Assembly (NCBI RefSeq): GCF_030811215.1
Contig: NZ_JAUSQM010000001.1
Span: 2,542,001-2,606,000, forward strand
DNA from: Nocardioides massiliensis
GTDB taxonomy: Bacteria > Actinomycetota > Actinomycetes > Propionibacteriales > Nocardioidaceae
Direction: 5' to 3'
Length of the DNA stretch: 64,000 nucleotides
The translations under genes were made by a program, and so were the position numbers. Under the pieces are notes generated by a model that was not told the origin of the DNA, did no database searches, and saw only the letters and a program-made list of their open reading frames with translations. Below are positions 1-8,906 of this stretch, one piece after another (within the stretch, counting starts at the first letter, position 1; each line of letters begins with the position of its first letter).

Positions 1-2
1 CC

Positions 3-479
3 ATCCGGTTCGCCGCCAGCGAGCACACCACGCTCAACCTGGTGGACCCCTCCAGCGGCATGGACGTGCGCAACCTGCGCGTCCGGCTGCTCGAGCTGAC
101 CGGGAGCCTCGACATCGACAACGGCGGTGACGTCTACCTCAACACCACCGAGTTCGACGGTGAGTGCGGGTTCGACGGCTGCCGCCACCCGATCCTGGGT
201 GGCAGCGTCCGCGTCGACCTCGGCGGGGCGGGTCTGCGCTTCGACCCGGGCAACGGGTTCTTCGCGGTCGACGCGATCACGAACCTGCGGGTCCGCAAGC
301 TGCTGGGCCAGCCCGTGGGTCTCGACGGCGTCGGTGGCACCGGGATCGTCAACTGTGTCGGCTCGACCGTGCTCGACGTGACGGCCTACGACATCCCGAT
401 CATCGGCGACATCACGCTGTCGGTGAAGGACGCGCTGTGCGGGGTCTCCCGCACGCCGCGGACCCCACCGGCCGGCTGA
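3..479 (+). CDS. Hypothetical protein, 5' end outside window
   Basis: The frame is open from the first bases to a TGA at 477-479, so this is the C-terminal part (about 158 residues) of a gene that starts before the window. A GTG at 42 could serve as a start, but it has no ribosome site and the frame stays open upstream of it. The segment is rich in Gly, Asp and Val, alternates hydrophobic and polar residues like a beta-rich secreted or surface protein, and has four cysteines (two in the motif CGFDGC). I do not recognise a family. No membrane segment is visible in this part. Confidence 0.6.
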   Translation: MRFAASEHTTLNLVDPSSGMDVRNLRVRLLELTGSLDIDNGGDVYLNTTEFDGECGFDGCRHPILGGSVRVDLGGAGLRFDPGNGFFAVDAITNLRVRKLLGQPVGLDGVGGTGIVNCVGSTVLDVTAYDIPIIGDITLSVKDALCGVSRTPRTPPAG

Positions 480-552
480 CCGACGCGCGCCACGGACCGC
501 GACGTCCCGTCACCTCACGGGGGGTGACGGGCCGTCGTCCGTAGGGGCTCGG

Positions 553-2103
553 TCAGCGCAGGAAGATCGGGTTGGTCATCGCCACCATCGCGAGGCCGAG
601 CACGCCCGCCAGCGGGTTGACCTCCGGGGTGCCGTCGAGGCGGCGTACCTCGGCCCGGACGAACGCAACCAGGGCCGCCGGCACGGTCACCCGCACCTCG
701 GCCCTGCCGGCCGCGCCCGTGAACGCCCCGGCGAGCGGACCCAGCGGTCCGATGACCTGGACGAGGCAGTGGGGTGCGCCGCGGACCACGAGCCGCACCG
801 GCACCCGGGCGCCGGACGTGGCGCGCAGCCGCTGCCCGCACGACACCGTGCGGCCGCCGCTGCGGACCGTGAACGACAGGTCCACCGTGGACGACTCCGC
901 GATCCACGACCGTCCTCGGCGCAGCCCTGCGACGACCGCCGGCACCGACAGCGTCCTGGCGTGCACCACCGTCTGGGGAGTGCCGATCGGCGTGCCGGGG
1001 CCGTGCGTGTCGGAGTTGCCCATCACCGGGACGAACCGCCCCGTCACCAGCATGGCGTGCCAGGCCGTGACCGCGACCTCGTCGTCGGCGGTCCACGGAC
1101 CGTTCCAGATCTCGACCGCGTCCATGTCGGCGTAGTCGTGGCCGAACTCCCAGCCGGTGCCCGGGATGGGGACGAACGGATGGGCAGCCACGGCGATGCC
1201 TCCGAGGCCACGCACCCGTTGCGTCGCCGCAGCCAGACCGCGTTGGCCCGGGCGGTGCCGCCAGTCGATCCAGCTGCCCGCGGGCAGACCGAGCGCCAGC
1301 CAGTGTCCGGCGCGCGTGGTCACCTCCTCGCCCGGCAGCACCAGGAGCCCCGCCGGCGCGTGGCGTCCCCAGGTCAGGGAGCCTGACGAGGTGTTGTGCT
1401 CGGTCGACCCGATGAAGTCCAGTCCGGCGGCGAGCGCGCGCCGAGCCAACGCGGGCTGGGTCTCCTGACCGTCGGAGTGGACCGTGTGGGTGTGGCAGTC
1501 GCCGCGGTACCAGCCCGGTCCGGTGCGCGGGACCCGCCGCGGCGGCGGTTGCGGCTGGAAGCGGCGCATCGGTCGACCGAAGTGCAGGGTCACCGTCACC
1601 GTCCAGGCAACGCCGGGTGGCACGATCGCCACCGGTCCGAGGACGACGTGCCACACGCCCGGGTCGATGGGGCCCGGGAGGTAGCCGGGCGTGGCGCGCC
1701 GACGGCTGATGTGGAAGCCCTTCCGGGCGCCGCCCGACCAGCCCCGGAAACCCGCCGCGGCGGCCGTCCCGGTGTGGCCGTTGGCGTCGAAGACCCCGAG
1801 GTCGACGACGTTCAGGCTGAATCCCAGCCCGGTGTCGATCGGCGAGTGGGTGTAGGAGACCTCGATCTCGCGCACCCCGCGGGGCACGCGCACGGGGAGG
1901 TAGTGCCAGTCGGGGGTCCCCACCCCGGTGAACCGGCCGGTGAACCGATGCCGGCGCACGCGCGGACCGGCCGCTGCCGGGGTCGCCACCGCGGCAGTGG
2001 TGATGACGCCGGCGCCGGCCATCAGCAGCGCACGCCGCCCGATTGCGCTCGCGTGGCTGGGGGAGCCGTCGAGCCCGACGTGTGCGCAGCAGGGGTCGGT
2101 CAC
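553..2103 (-). CDS. Exported PHP-domain metal-dependent phosphoesterase (CehA/McbA family)
   Basis: 516 residues from a GTG start. A hydrophobic segment ending in Ala-rich sequence (residues about 24-45), preceded by two arginines, looks like a Tat or Sec export signal. A beta-rich domain of about 150 residues follows, then a PHP domain with the metal-ligand motifs GDCHTHTVHSDG, STEHN, AHPF and GNSDTHG. These are the usual PHP histidine and aspartate ligands. CehA/McbA relatives hydrolyse phosphate or carbamate esters; the substrate here cannot be read from sequence. It stands alone, and a TATA-like hexamer six bases before the GTG suggests a leaderless mRNA. Confidence 0.82.
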   Translation of the reverse strand: MTDPCCAHVGLDGSPSHASAIGRRALLMAGAGVITTAAVATPAAAGPRVRRHRFTGRFTGVGTPDWHYLPVRVPRGVREIEVSYTHSPIDTGLGFSLNVVDLGVFDANGHTGTAAAAGFRGWSGGARKGFHISRRRATPGYLPGPIDPGVWHVVLGPVAIVPPGVAWTVTVTLHFGRPMRRFQPQPPPRRVPRTGPGWYRGDCHTHTVHSDGQETQPALARRALAAGLDFIGSTEHNTSSGSLTWGRHAPAGLLVLPGEEVTTRAGHWLALGLPAGSWIDWRHRPGQRGLAAATQRVRGLGGIAVAAHPFVPIPGTGWEFGHDYADMDAVEIWNGPWTADDEVAVTAWHAMLVTGRFVPVMGNSDTHGPGTPIGTPQTVVHARTLSVPAVVAGLRRGRSWIAESSTVDLSFTVRSGGRTVSCGQRLRATSGARVPVRLVVRGAPHCLVQVIGPLGPLAGAFTGAAGRAEVRVTVPAALVAFVRAEVRRLDGTPEVNPLAGVLGLAMVAMTNPIFLR

Positions 2104-2144
2104 ACCCGGATCATCGATCGAGCCGGGCGGAGGTTACGCGGGGG

Positions 2145-2483
2145 TCAGGAGCGCTGGTGACCGGGGTTCTTGTTGCCCAGCTCGTGGGAGGGGACGGGGT
2201 CGGGGTGGGGCTCGACCCCACCGGCACTCTCCTCGGGCAGATCGGTGGAGACCGCGGCGGTCTCGGCAGCGCTCAGCGTGGTGGTGCCGTCGGTGTGGTC
2301 TCGGGCGCTTCCGACCGTCCCGGTGCCCTCGATGTCGCTGCGCGGGCGCTCCCGTCCGTCGTCGGGCACGTCCGGACCCTGGCGCTCCGAGCTGATCCCC
2401 ATGCCGCCGGCTGCGCCCTGCGGGCCGGTGGACCCGGGGGTGGAGGAACGAGCTGCTTCGTGGTGCGGGTTGGCGTCGTCCAT
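2145..2483 (-). CDS. Small hypothetical low-complexity protein
   Basis: 112 residues from the ATG at 2483, chosen because AAGGAG lies seven bases upstream; a GTG five codons earlier is possible. The protein is hydrophilic, with many Gly, Pro, Ser, Thr, Glu and His and no hydrophobic segment, so it is probably disordered and cytosolic. It starts 11 bases after the stop of the similarly composed gene upstream, so the two are probably co-transcribed. No family recognised. Codon third positions are strongly GC, which supports real coding. Confidence 0.55.
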   Translation of the reverse strand: MDDANPHHEAARSSTPGSTGPQGAAGGMGISSERQGPDVPDDGRERPRSDIEGTGTVGSARDHTDGTTTLSAAETAAVSTDLPEESAGGVEPHPDPVPSHELGNKNPGHQRS

Positions 2484-2494
2484 CGCGGACTCCT

Positions 2495-2821
2495 TCACGT
2501 CGAGGGCTGGTCGAGCGACGTCTCGGCGTTCTCCTGCTGCAACGCCTGGGCGCCGGTGTCGGCTCCGCCCGGGTTCTCGTGGGGGTCCGGCTCGGGCACG
2601 GCATCGGGCGTGGGCACGGTGCTCGGACCGTCGGGCGTGCTGCTGGGGTGGATCTCCGGCTGCGGGTCGGGCATCGGGTCCTCGACCGGGGGCAGGCTCC
2701 CGCCGGGCTGGTCGGCGCGCTGCGGGCCGCCGGGCGGCGTCGGTGCGTCGAGGTCGCCGGGAGCACGCGCCGCACCGTGGTTCGCGGGGCCCTGCTTCGG
2801 GTCGTCGGGGTGGGCACTCAT
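2495..2821 (-). CDS. Small hypothetical proline-rich protein
   Basis: 108 residues from the ATG at 2821 (an in-frame start 18 codons upstream is less likely because it runs toward the divergent miaA). It is very rich in Pro, Asp, Gly and Gln, with repeated PDP, PEP and PxPD patterns and no hydrophobic stretch, so it is probably intrinsically disordered. It is first in a pair with the gene ending at 2145. No ribosome site is seen; a TAGGAC hexamer seven bases before the ATG suggests a leaderless transcript. Function unknown. Confidence 0.5.
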   Translation of the reverse strand: MSAHPDDPKQGPANHGAARAPGDLDAPTPPGGPQRADQPGGSLPPVEDPMPDPQPEIHPSSTPDGPSTVPTPDAVPEPDPHENPGGADTGAQALQQENAETSLDQPST

Positions 2822-2890
2822 GGAGGGAGTCCTACCCGGCGACGGCCCGGCTATGCCGGGACGAGGCGCTCGCACGACAATGTGCGGGCC

Positions 2891-3850
2891 ATGAGCCGCA
2901 CCTCACCCGCCGCCCCCACGTCGTACGCCGGTCCGCCGGTGGTCGCCGTCGTGGGCCCGACGGCGGCGGGGAAGACGGCACTCTCGTTGGACCTCGCCGA
3001 GGCGCTCGACGGCGAGGTCGTCAACACCGACGCCTTCCAGCTCTATCGCGGCATGGACATCGGCACGGCGAAGGTTCCGCTCGCCGAACGCCGCGGGATC
3101 GCCCATCATCTGCTCGACGTCCTCGACATCGAGCGGACCGCGACGGTCGCGGAGTTCCAGCAGTGGGCGCGTACGGCGATCGCAGAGATCCGCGCCCGGG
3201 GACGCGTGCCCGTCCTGGTCGGCGGGTCGGCGCTCTATACGCGTGCGGTGGTCGACGAGTTCACCTTCCCCGGCACGGACCCGGAGCTGCGGGCACGGCT
3301 GACCGCGCAGCTCGAGGCCGAGGGCGTCGCGGCGATGCACGCGCGCCTGGCCGAGGTCGACCCGGCTGCGGCCGCCCACATCGAGCCGGCCAACGGCCGG
3401 CGCATCGTGCGTGCGCTGGAGGTCGTCGAGCTCACCGGTGAGCCGTTCCGGGCGACCCTGCCGCCGCCGCGCTACGCGCTGCCGGGCGTGGTGCAGGTCG
3501 GCGTACGCATCGACCGGCCGACCCTGGACCAGCGGATCGAGCGGCGGGTGGCGCAGATGTGGGAGGCAGGGTTCGTCGCGGAGGTCGAGACGCTGGCGGC
3601 GCACGGGCTGCGCGACGGCCTCACCGCGAGCCGCGCGCTCGGCTACCAGCAGATCTTGGCCCACCTCGACGGACGCTGCAGCGAGGACGAGGCGCGCGAG
3701 CAGACCGTGCACGGCACCCGCCGCTTCGCCCGTCGGCAGGAGAGCTGGTTCACCAAGGACGACCGCGTGACCTGGGTCGCCCACGACGACCCCGAGCGCG
3801 TACGCACCGCGGTCACGGCCGTGCGCACCGCGGCCGCGCGGGCACACTAG
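2891..3850 (+). CDS. miaA: tRNA dimethylallyltransferase
   Basis: 319 residues. The enzyme transfers a dimethylallyl group from DMAPP to adenosine 37 of tRNAs that read UNN codons. The P-loop GPTAAGKT is at residues 22-29. NTDAFQLYRGMDIGTAK, VGGSALYTRAVVDEFTFP and RRFARRQESWF are the typical DMAPP/tRNA-binding motifs. Length matches the family. The ATG at 2891 was chosen because it precedes the P-loop by the usual distance; longer in-frame extensions run into the divergent gene. dapF follows after four bases, so the two are likely co-transcribed, as in many actinobacteria. Confidence 0.95.
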   Translation: MSRTSPAAPTSYAGPPVVAVVGPTAAGKTALSLDLAEALDGEVVNTDAFQLYRGMDIGTAKVPLAERRGIAHHLLDVLDIERTATVAEFQQWARTAIAEIRARGRVPVLVGGSALYTRAVVDEFTFPGTDPELRARLTAQLEAEGVAAMHARLAEVDPAAAAHIEPANGRRIVRALEVVELTGEPFRATLPPPRYALPGVVQVGVRIDRPTLDQRIERRVAQMWEAGFVAEVETLAAHGLRDGLTASRALGYQQILAHLDGRCSEDEAREQTVHGTRRFARRQESWFTKDDRVTWVAHDDPERVRTAVTAVRTAAARAH

Positions 3851-3854
3851 GACG

Positions 3855-4724
3855 ATGAGCAACCGCGAGGTGCCCTTCGTCAAGGGCCACGGCACCGAGA
3901 ACGACTTCGTGCTGCTGCCCGACCACGACGGCACGGCCCTCGCCGACCTGAGCCCGGCCCAGGTGGCGTGGCTGTGCGACCGCCGCGCGGGCGTCGGCGG
4001 CGACGGCGTGATCCGGGTCGTGCGCACCGACGCCACCGACGACCCCGCTGCGGTCGCCGCGCGCGAGCAGGCCGAGTGGTTCATGGACTACCGCAACGCC
4101 GACGGCTCGGTGGCGGAGATGTGCGGCAACGGCACGCGGGTCTTCGCGCAGTACCTCGTCACGCACGCCGGCGTCGACCCCACCGGTGGTCTGCCGATCG
4201 CGACCCGTGACGGCGTCAAGGTCGCCACCTTCACCGACGACGGGCGCATCGGTGTCGACCTCGGCAGTGCCCGCGTGCTCGCCGACACCGAGGTGTCGGT
4301 CGGCGAGCGGAGCTGGCCCGCCACACACGTCGACGTGGGCAACCCGCATGCCGTCGTCTTCGTCGACGACCTCGACGACGCCGGACCGCTGCACGAGTCC
4401 CCGGCGTACGACGAGGTGGCCTACCCGGACGGGGTGAACGTCGAGTTCGTCGTACGCCGTGGTCCCGAGCACGTCGCCTTCCGGGTCTTCGAGCGCGGGT
4501 CGGGGGAGACCCGCTCGTGCGGCACGGGCGCGTGCGCCGTCATGCTCGCCACCGTGCTGGCCGACGGTCGAGTGGCTCCGGCGCCGGGGGAGGGAGCGGT
4601 GACCTATCGCGTCGACGTCCCCGGCGGCGAGCTCGCCGTCGCCTGGACCGACGAGGAGCACCTCGTGCTCATCGGTCCCGCCGTCCTCGTGGCGTCCGGG
4701 GTCGCGCACCTGCCGGACGACTGA
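3855..4724 (+). CDS. dapF: Diaminopimelate epimerase
   Basis: 289 residues. Converts LL- to meso-diaminopimelate for lysine and peptidoglycan synthesis. Both catalytic cysteines are present in their motifs: C90 in AEMCGNGTR and C222 in GETRSCGTGAC. NGTEN-like KGHGTENDF near the N terminus and DVGNPHAV are also family hallmarks. Cytosolic. It follows miaA by four bases and precedes hflX by about 80 bases. Confidence 0.95.
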   Translation: MSNREVPFVKGHGTENDFVLLPDHDGTALADLSPAQVAWLCDRRAGVGGDGVIRVVRTDATDDPAAVAAREQAEWFMDYRNADGSVAEMCGNGTRVFAQYLVTHAGVDPTGGLPIATRDGVKVATFTDDGRIGVDLGSARVLADTEVSVGERSWPATHVDVGNPHAVVFVDDLDDAGPLHESPAYDEVAYPDGVNVEFVVRRGPEHVAFRVFERGSGETRSCGTGACAVMLATVLADGRVAPAPGEGAVTYRVDVPGGELAVAWTDEEHLVLIGPAVLVASGVAHLPDD

Positions 4725-4804
4725 GGCGACACCCGGTCGCCAGCAGCGGTTCCGCGTGCCACGATCGGGGAAGGTTTCCTCCCACCCCGACGTTGCAGCA
4801 GGTG

Positions 4805-6331
4805 ATGACGCACTCCATGACGGCTCATGACAAGAACTCCGACACGACCGGCGCCCAGCCGGTCGACCTCTCCGCCGCTCTCGACGCGACCGAGGGCTGG
4901 GAGGACGAGGACTGGGAGTCCGGCTACGCCTTCGTCGACCCCGACGCCGAGCCCGACCCGGAGGTCCTCACCGCCGGTGAGATGGACCTCGCCGAGCGCC
5001 ACCAGCTGCGCCGTGTGGCGAGCCTGCGCACCGAGCTCGAGGACATCACCGAGGTCGAGTACCGCCAGCTCCGCCTCGAGCGGGTCGTCCTCGTCGGGGT
5101 CTGGACCGAGGGCAAGGTCGAGGACGCCGAGAACTCCATGGCCGAGCTCGCGCTGCTCGCCGAGACTGCCGGCTCCGAGGTCCTCGACGCGATCTACCAG
5201 CGCCGCTCCTCGCCCGACCCGGCCACCTACATCGGTCGCGGCAAGGTCGAGGGTCTGCGTGAGATCGTCGCCGCGAGCGGCGCCGACACGGTGATCTGCG
5301 ACGGCGAGCTCGCTCCGAGCCAGCTGCGCAACCTCGAGGACAAGATCGGGGTCAAGGTCGTCGACCGCACGGCGCTGATCCTCGACATCTTCGCCCAGCA
5401 CGCGAAGTCCAAGGAGGGTCAGGCGCAGGTCGAGCTGGCCCAGCTGTCCTACATGAAGCAGCGACTGCGCGGTTGGGGTGGCAACCTGTCCCGTCAGGCC
5501 GGTGGCCGGGTCGCCGGTGGTGAGGGCATCGGTGGTCGTGGTCCCGGTGAGACGAAGATCGAGACCGACCGGCGTCGCATCAACACCAAGATCGCCAAGC
5601 TCCGCCGCGAGCTCGCCGCGATGAAGGGCACCCGCGACACCAAGCGGACCGAGCGCCGCCGCAACGCGGTGCCGAGCGTCGCGATCGCCGGCTACACCAA
5701 CGCCGGCAAGTCCTCGCTGCTCAACCGCCTCACCAACGCCGGCGTGCTCGTCGAGGACGCGCTGTTCGCAACCCTCGACCCGACCACGCGACGGACGACG
5801 ACCTCCGACGGTCGCGTCTACACGATGTCCGACACTGTCGGGTTCGTCCGCCACCTCCCGCACCAGCTCGTCGAGGCGTTCCGTTCGACGCTGGAGGAGG
5901 TCGCCGACGCCGACCTGCTGGTGCACGTGGTCGACGGATCGCACCCCGACCCCGAGGGTCAGCTCAGCGCCGTCCGAGCGGTGCTGGCCGACATCGAGGC
6001 GGCATCGGTGCCCGAGCTCGTCGTGATCAACAAGGCCGACGTCGCCGACCCGCTCGTGCTGGCCCGGTTGCGCCAGCGCGAGCCCCACAGCGTCGTCATC
6101 TCCGCCCGCACGGGTGAGGGCATCGAGGACGTGCTCGCCGCGATCGAGAAGGAGCTGCCGCGCCCGGAGGTCAGCTTCGACGCGCTCGTGCCCTACGAGC
6201 GTGGCGACCTGCTCAACCGCCTCCACGAGCAGGGCGAGATCGAGGAGCTCGAGCACACCGGCGACGGCACCCGCGTCCGCGGACGCGCCCACGACGACCT
6301 GGCCGGAGCCCTCGCGCCGTACGCCGTCTGA
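4805..6331 (+). CDS. hflX: Ribosome-associated GTPase HflX
   Basis: 508 residues from the ATG at 4805; an ATG four codons on is an alternative. HflX splits or rescues stalled ribosomes in a GTP-dependent way. An N-terminal HflX domain (motif RSSPDPATYIGRGKVEGL) leads into a coiled-coil linker with the conserved GGxGxRGPGETKIETDRR motif. The G domain has G1 GYTNAGKS (about residue 295), G3 DTVGF and G4 NKAD. The N-terminal 60 residues are acidic and variable. Third gene of the miaA-dapF-hflX group. Confidence 0.95.
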   Translation: MTHSMTAHDKNSDTTGAQPVDLSAALDATEGWEDEDWESGYAFVDPDAEPDPEVLTAGEMDLAERHQLRRVASLRTELEDITEVEYRQLRLERVVLVGVWTEGKVEDAENSMAELALLAETAGSEVLDAIYQRRSSPDPATYIGRGKVEGLREIVAASGADTVICDGELAPSQLRNLEDKIGVKVVDRTALILDIFAQHAKSKEGQAQVELAQLSYMKQRLRGWGGNLSRQAGGRVAGGEGIGGRGPGETKIETDRRRINTKIAKLRRELAAMKGTRDTKRTERRRNAVPSVAIAGYTNAGKSSLLNRLTNAGVLVEDALFATLDPTTRRTTTSDGRVYTMSDTVGFVRHLPHQLVEAFRSTLEEVADADLLVHVVDGSHPDPEGQLSAVRAVLADIEAASVPELVVINKADVADPLVLARLRQREPHSVVISARTGEGIEDVLAAIEKELPRPEVSFDALVPYERGDLLNRLHEQGEIEELEHTGDGTRVRGRAHDDLAGALAPYAV

Positions 6332-6372
6332 GGTTGGCGTCTGCGCCGTTCGATCTGCCCTAGGCTGCGGCC

Positions 6373-8118
6373 ATGGGTCGCATCATCGCCACGGTCGTGG
6401 TCGCCGTGCTCGGGTTCGTGGCGTTGCTCGTGCCGGTGGTCGTCGAGCAGGCCGCCGGTGGCGACGGCGGGTCCGGCAGCGACCCGTCGGTCATCGACAC
6501 CTACGACGCCGCCTTCGAGGTCGACGCCGACGGGCGCCTGACCGCCGAGGAGACCCTCGAGGTCGAGATGCCCAGCGGCCGCCGCGGCATCTTCCGCTAC
6601 TGGGACACCCACGGCCAGGACGGCGGACCAAGGCTGACCCCGCGTGACATCGAGATCACCCAGGACGGCGGGTCCGCCGCGGTCGCCATGAGCTGGGAGA
6701 ACGGCAGGCGCTTCCGGGTCGCGCGGATCGGCGAGGAGTCGGTCTTCCTCCCGGCCGGCATCCACACCTACGAGATCGACTACGCCGTCGAGGGCGCGCT
6801 GCTGCCGTCCGACGACGGGGAGTCCTCGGTGTTCCACTGGGACCTCATCCCGCGTGGGTGGGAGATGGGCATCAACGGCGGCACGATCACGGTCCGGCTG
6901 CCCGAGGCTCCCGAGGGCCCGGTGGAGTGCTGGGTCGGCGGTGAGCCCGGCTGCGTCGTCACCGGCACCAGCTCGCGTGACCTCACGATCACCGTCCCGC
7001 AGCTGCCGCGGCGCACGGCATTGACGATCCGTGCCGCCGTCCCGGTGTCGCCCCCCGACCTGGGCCTCCCCCCGTGGTCGCGCACGTGGGAGCCGGTGCT
7101 CGGCACCAGCATCTGGCCGGTCGGCGTCCTGCTCGTGCTCGGCCTGCTCACGTGCGGCTACGGCTGGCGTCGCGCCAGCGCGGTCGTCGAGCACCCGCCC
7201 GGCACCCCGCTGATGTATGCCCCGCCGGAGGGGATCGGTCCGGTGCAGGGCCACTACGTCGTGCACGAGTCCACCGGCGGCCACGCTCTCGTCGCCACCT
7301 TGCTGCACCAGGCCGAGCAGGGCCTGATCGAGCTCGAGCAGGTCGACGACGACACCTGGACGGTCACGGGCCTCGCGGACTCCGCGGGTTGGCGCAAAGC
7401 CGACCCGGTCAGTCGCCAGCTTGCGCAGGCACTCGGCGTCAGCCACCCCGGCGGGGTCTTCTCCGCCGACGGGTCGGTCGACTCCGGCACCACTTTGAGC
7501 ACCGCGGTGGCGGGCATCGACTCGGACGCCGCGGCCTGGGCCCGCTCGGACGGCTACATCGAGCGCCGCGGGTCGGAGGCGGCGACCGTCCTGCTCGCCA
7601 TCGTCGCCGCGATCCTCGGCGGTGTGCTGGCGATCTGGAACCCCTTCCACCTCAGCCTGGTGGCGTTGCCGTTCCTCGCCTTCGCCGCCGGAGCGGTCGG
7701 TGCGATCCGCACCGGCACCGGCACCCGACGTACGGACCGCGGGCGCGAGCTGTGGTCGCGCGTGGCCGGCTTCGTGCGCATCCTCTCGACCGACTCGGCC
7801 GAGGCGCGCTTCGACTTCAGCGCCCGCAAGGACCTCTACACCGCGTTCATCCCCTGGGCGGTCGCGTTCGACTGCGCCGACGCGTGGCAGCGCAAGTACG
7901 AGGTCGAGACGGGGCAGCCTGCCCCCGCCCCGAGCTACGTGCACACCGCCGCGTGGGTCGGGGCCGGCTCCGTCGGCTCGTTCTCCGACTCGCTGGGCAG
8001 CTTCGACAGCGCGTTGTCCAGCTCCATCAGCGCCTACCAGGCCACCCAGTCCTCCTCGTCGAGCGGCGGCGGAGGCGGCGGCGGTGGCGGCGGGGGCGGA
8101 GGCGGCGGCTCCTGGTGA
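6373..8118 (+). CDS. DUF2207 family membrane protein with poly-glycine tail
   Basis: 581 residues. An N-terminal hydrophobic segment (about residues 3-26) acts as signal or anchor. A long extracellular beta domain with the DUF2207-type pattern VDADGRLTAEETLEV follows, then a transmembrane helix near residues 245-265 and two more around 400-440. The end is a Ser-rich stretch and a run of 16 glycines before SW, typical of this family. The next gene is lemA, a frequent partner of DUF2207 proteins; the joint function is not known. A TAGGCT hexamer six bases before the ATG suggests leaderless transcription. Confidence 0.85.
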   Translation: MGRIIATVVVAVLGFVALLVPVVVEQAAGGDGGSGSDPSVIDTYDAAFEVDADGRLTAEETLEVEMPSGRRGIFRYWDTHGQDGGPRLTPRDIEITQDGGSAAVAMSWENGRRFRVARIGEESVFLPAGIHTYEIDYAVEGALLPSDDGESSVFHWDLIPRGWEMGINGGTITVRLPEAPEGPVECWVGGEPGCVVTGTSSRDLTITVPQLPRRTALTIRAAVPVSPPDLGLPPWSRTWEPVLGTSIWPVGVLLVLGLLTCGYGWRRASAVVEHPPGTPLMYAPPEGIGPVQGHYVVHESTGGHALVATLLHQAEQGLIELEQVDDDTWTVTGLADSAGWRKADPVSRQLAQALGVSHPGGVFSADGSVDSGTTLSTAVAGIDSDAAAWARSDGYIERRGSEAATVLLAIVAAILGGVLAIWNPFHLSLVALPFLAFAAGAVGAIRTGTGTRRTDRGRELWSRVAGFVRILSTDSAEARFDFSARKDLYTAFIPWAVAFDCADAWQRKYEVETGQPAPAPSYVHTAAWVGAGSVGSFSDSLGSFDSALSSSISAYQATQSSSSSGGGGGGGGGGGGGGGSW

Positions 8119-8188
8119 GTCGCCCGGTTCGTCGCCTGCGTCCCGCAGACCCCCACGTCGTGCACGTCTTTGAGAAGGAGTCCCTTTC

Positions 8189-8749
8189 GTGATCCCCACC
8201 CTGATCGTGATCGCCGTCCTGGTGATCCTCGCCCTGTTCGTGATCACCGGCTTCAACAAGCTGCGCAAGGCCGACATCGCCGCGCAGGAGGCGCTCGGCG
8301 GCATCGACATCCAGCTGACCCGCCGCGCCGACCTGATCCCGAACCTGGTCGAGACCGTCAAGGGGTACGCCGCCCACGAGCGCGGGGTCTTCGACGAGGT
8401 CACCCAGGCCCGCGCGGCCGCCGCGGGTGCGGCGCGCGGCAACGACGTCGCCGCGAAAGCCGCCGCCGAGCAGCAGCTCGACCAGGCGCTGGTCCGCGTG
8501 ATGGCCGTGGCCGAGAACTACCCCGAGCTCAAGGCGTCGGCCAACTTCGAGTCGCTGCAGACCCAGCTCGCCGACACCGAGAACCAGCTCTCCTTCGCCC
8601 GGCAGTACTACAACGACGCCGTCGCGAAGCTCAACGGCCTGGTGCGCACCATCCCGTGGATGCTGATGACCGGGATGGCCGGGGTGAAGGAGCGGGAGTT
8701 CTACGAGGCGCCCGAGGGCAACGTCGCGCCCCCGACCGTCTCGTTCTGA
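8189..8749 (+). CDS. lemA: LemA family protein
   Basis: 186 residues, GTG start with GAAGGAG nine bases upstream. An N-terminal membrane helix (residues 2-22) precedes a LemA four-helix domain with the family motifs FNKLRKADIAAQEAL, RRADLIPNLVETVKGYA and ENQLSFARQYYNDAV. The bulk probably faces one side of the membrane. It follows the DUF2207 gene by 70 bases and is closed by a strong hairpin at 8766-8790. LemA proteins are widespread but have no settled biochemical role. Confidence 0.92.
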   Translation: MIPTLIVIAVLVILALFVITGFNKLRKADIAAQEALGGIDIQLTRRADLIPNLVETVKGYAAHERGVFDEVTQARAAAAGAARGNDVAAKAAAEQQLDQALVRVMAVAENYPELKASANFESLQTQLADTENQLSFARQYYNDAVAKLNGLVRTIPWMLMTGMAGVKEREFYEAPEGNVAPPTVSF

Positions 8750-8765
8750 CGCAGCCGCCCGGCCC

Positions 8766-8790
8766 GGTTCCGCGACGTGGTCGCGGAACC
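8766..8790 (+). terminator. Hairpin terminator after lemA
   Basis: Perfect 11-base inverted repeat (GGTTCCGCGAC / GTCGCGGAACC) with a three-base loop, flanked by further complementary GC. There is no long T run, as is common in GC-rich actinobacteria. Confidence 0.6.
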
Positions 8791-8808
8791 TCCGGGCGCG
8801 CCCGTCCG

Positions 8809-8836
8809 TTGCGAGCCTGTGAGGCCCGCGTACAGT
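8809..8836 (+). promoter_or_regulatory. Candidate sigma-70 type promoter for secDF
   Basis: TTGCGA at 8809-8814 and TACAGT at 8831-8836 are separated by 16 bases. They lie just after the lemA hairpin and about 70 bases before the secDF start. Assigned by pattern only. Confidence 0.4.
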
Positions 8837-8906
8837 TCTGCGGGTTTGGCCCTCCGCCGCGACGCGCTGGGGATGTTCGACGGCTGCGTCCGCGGCCCAA
8901 GGGAAG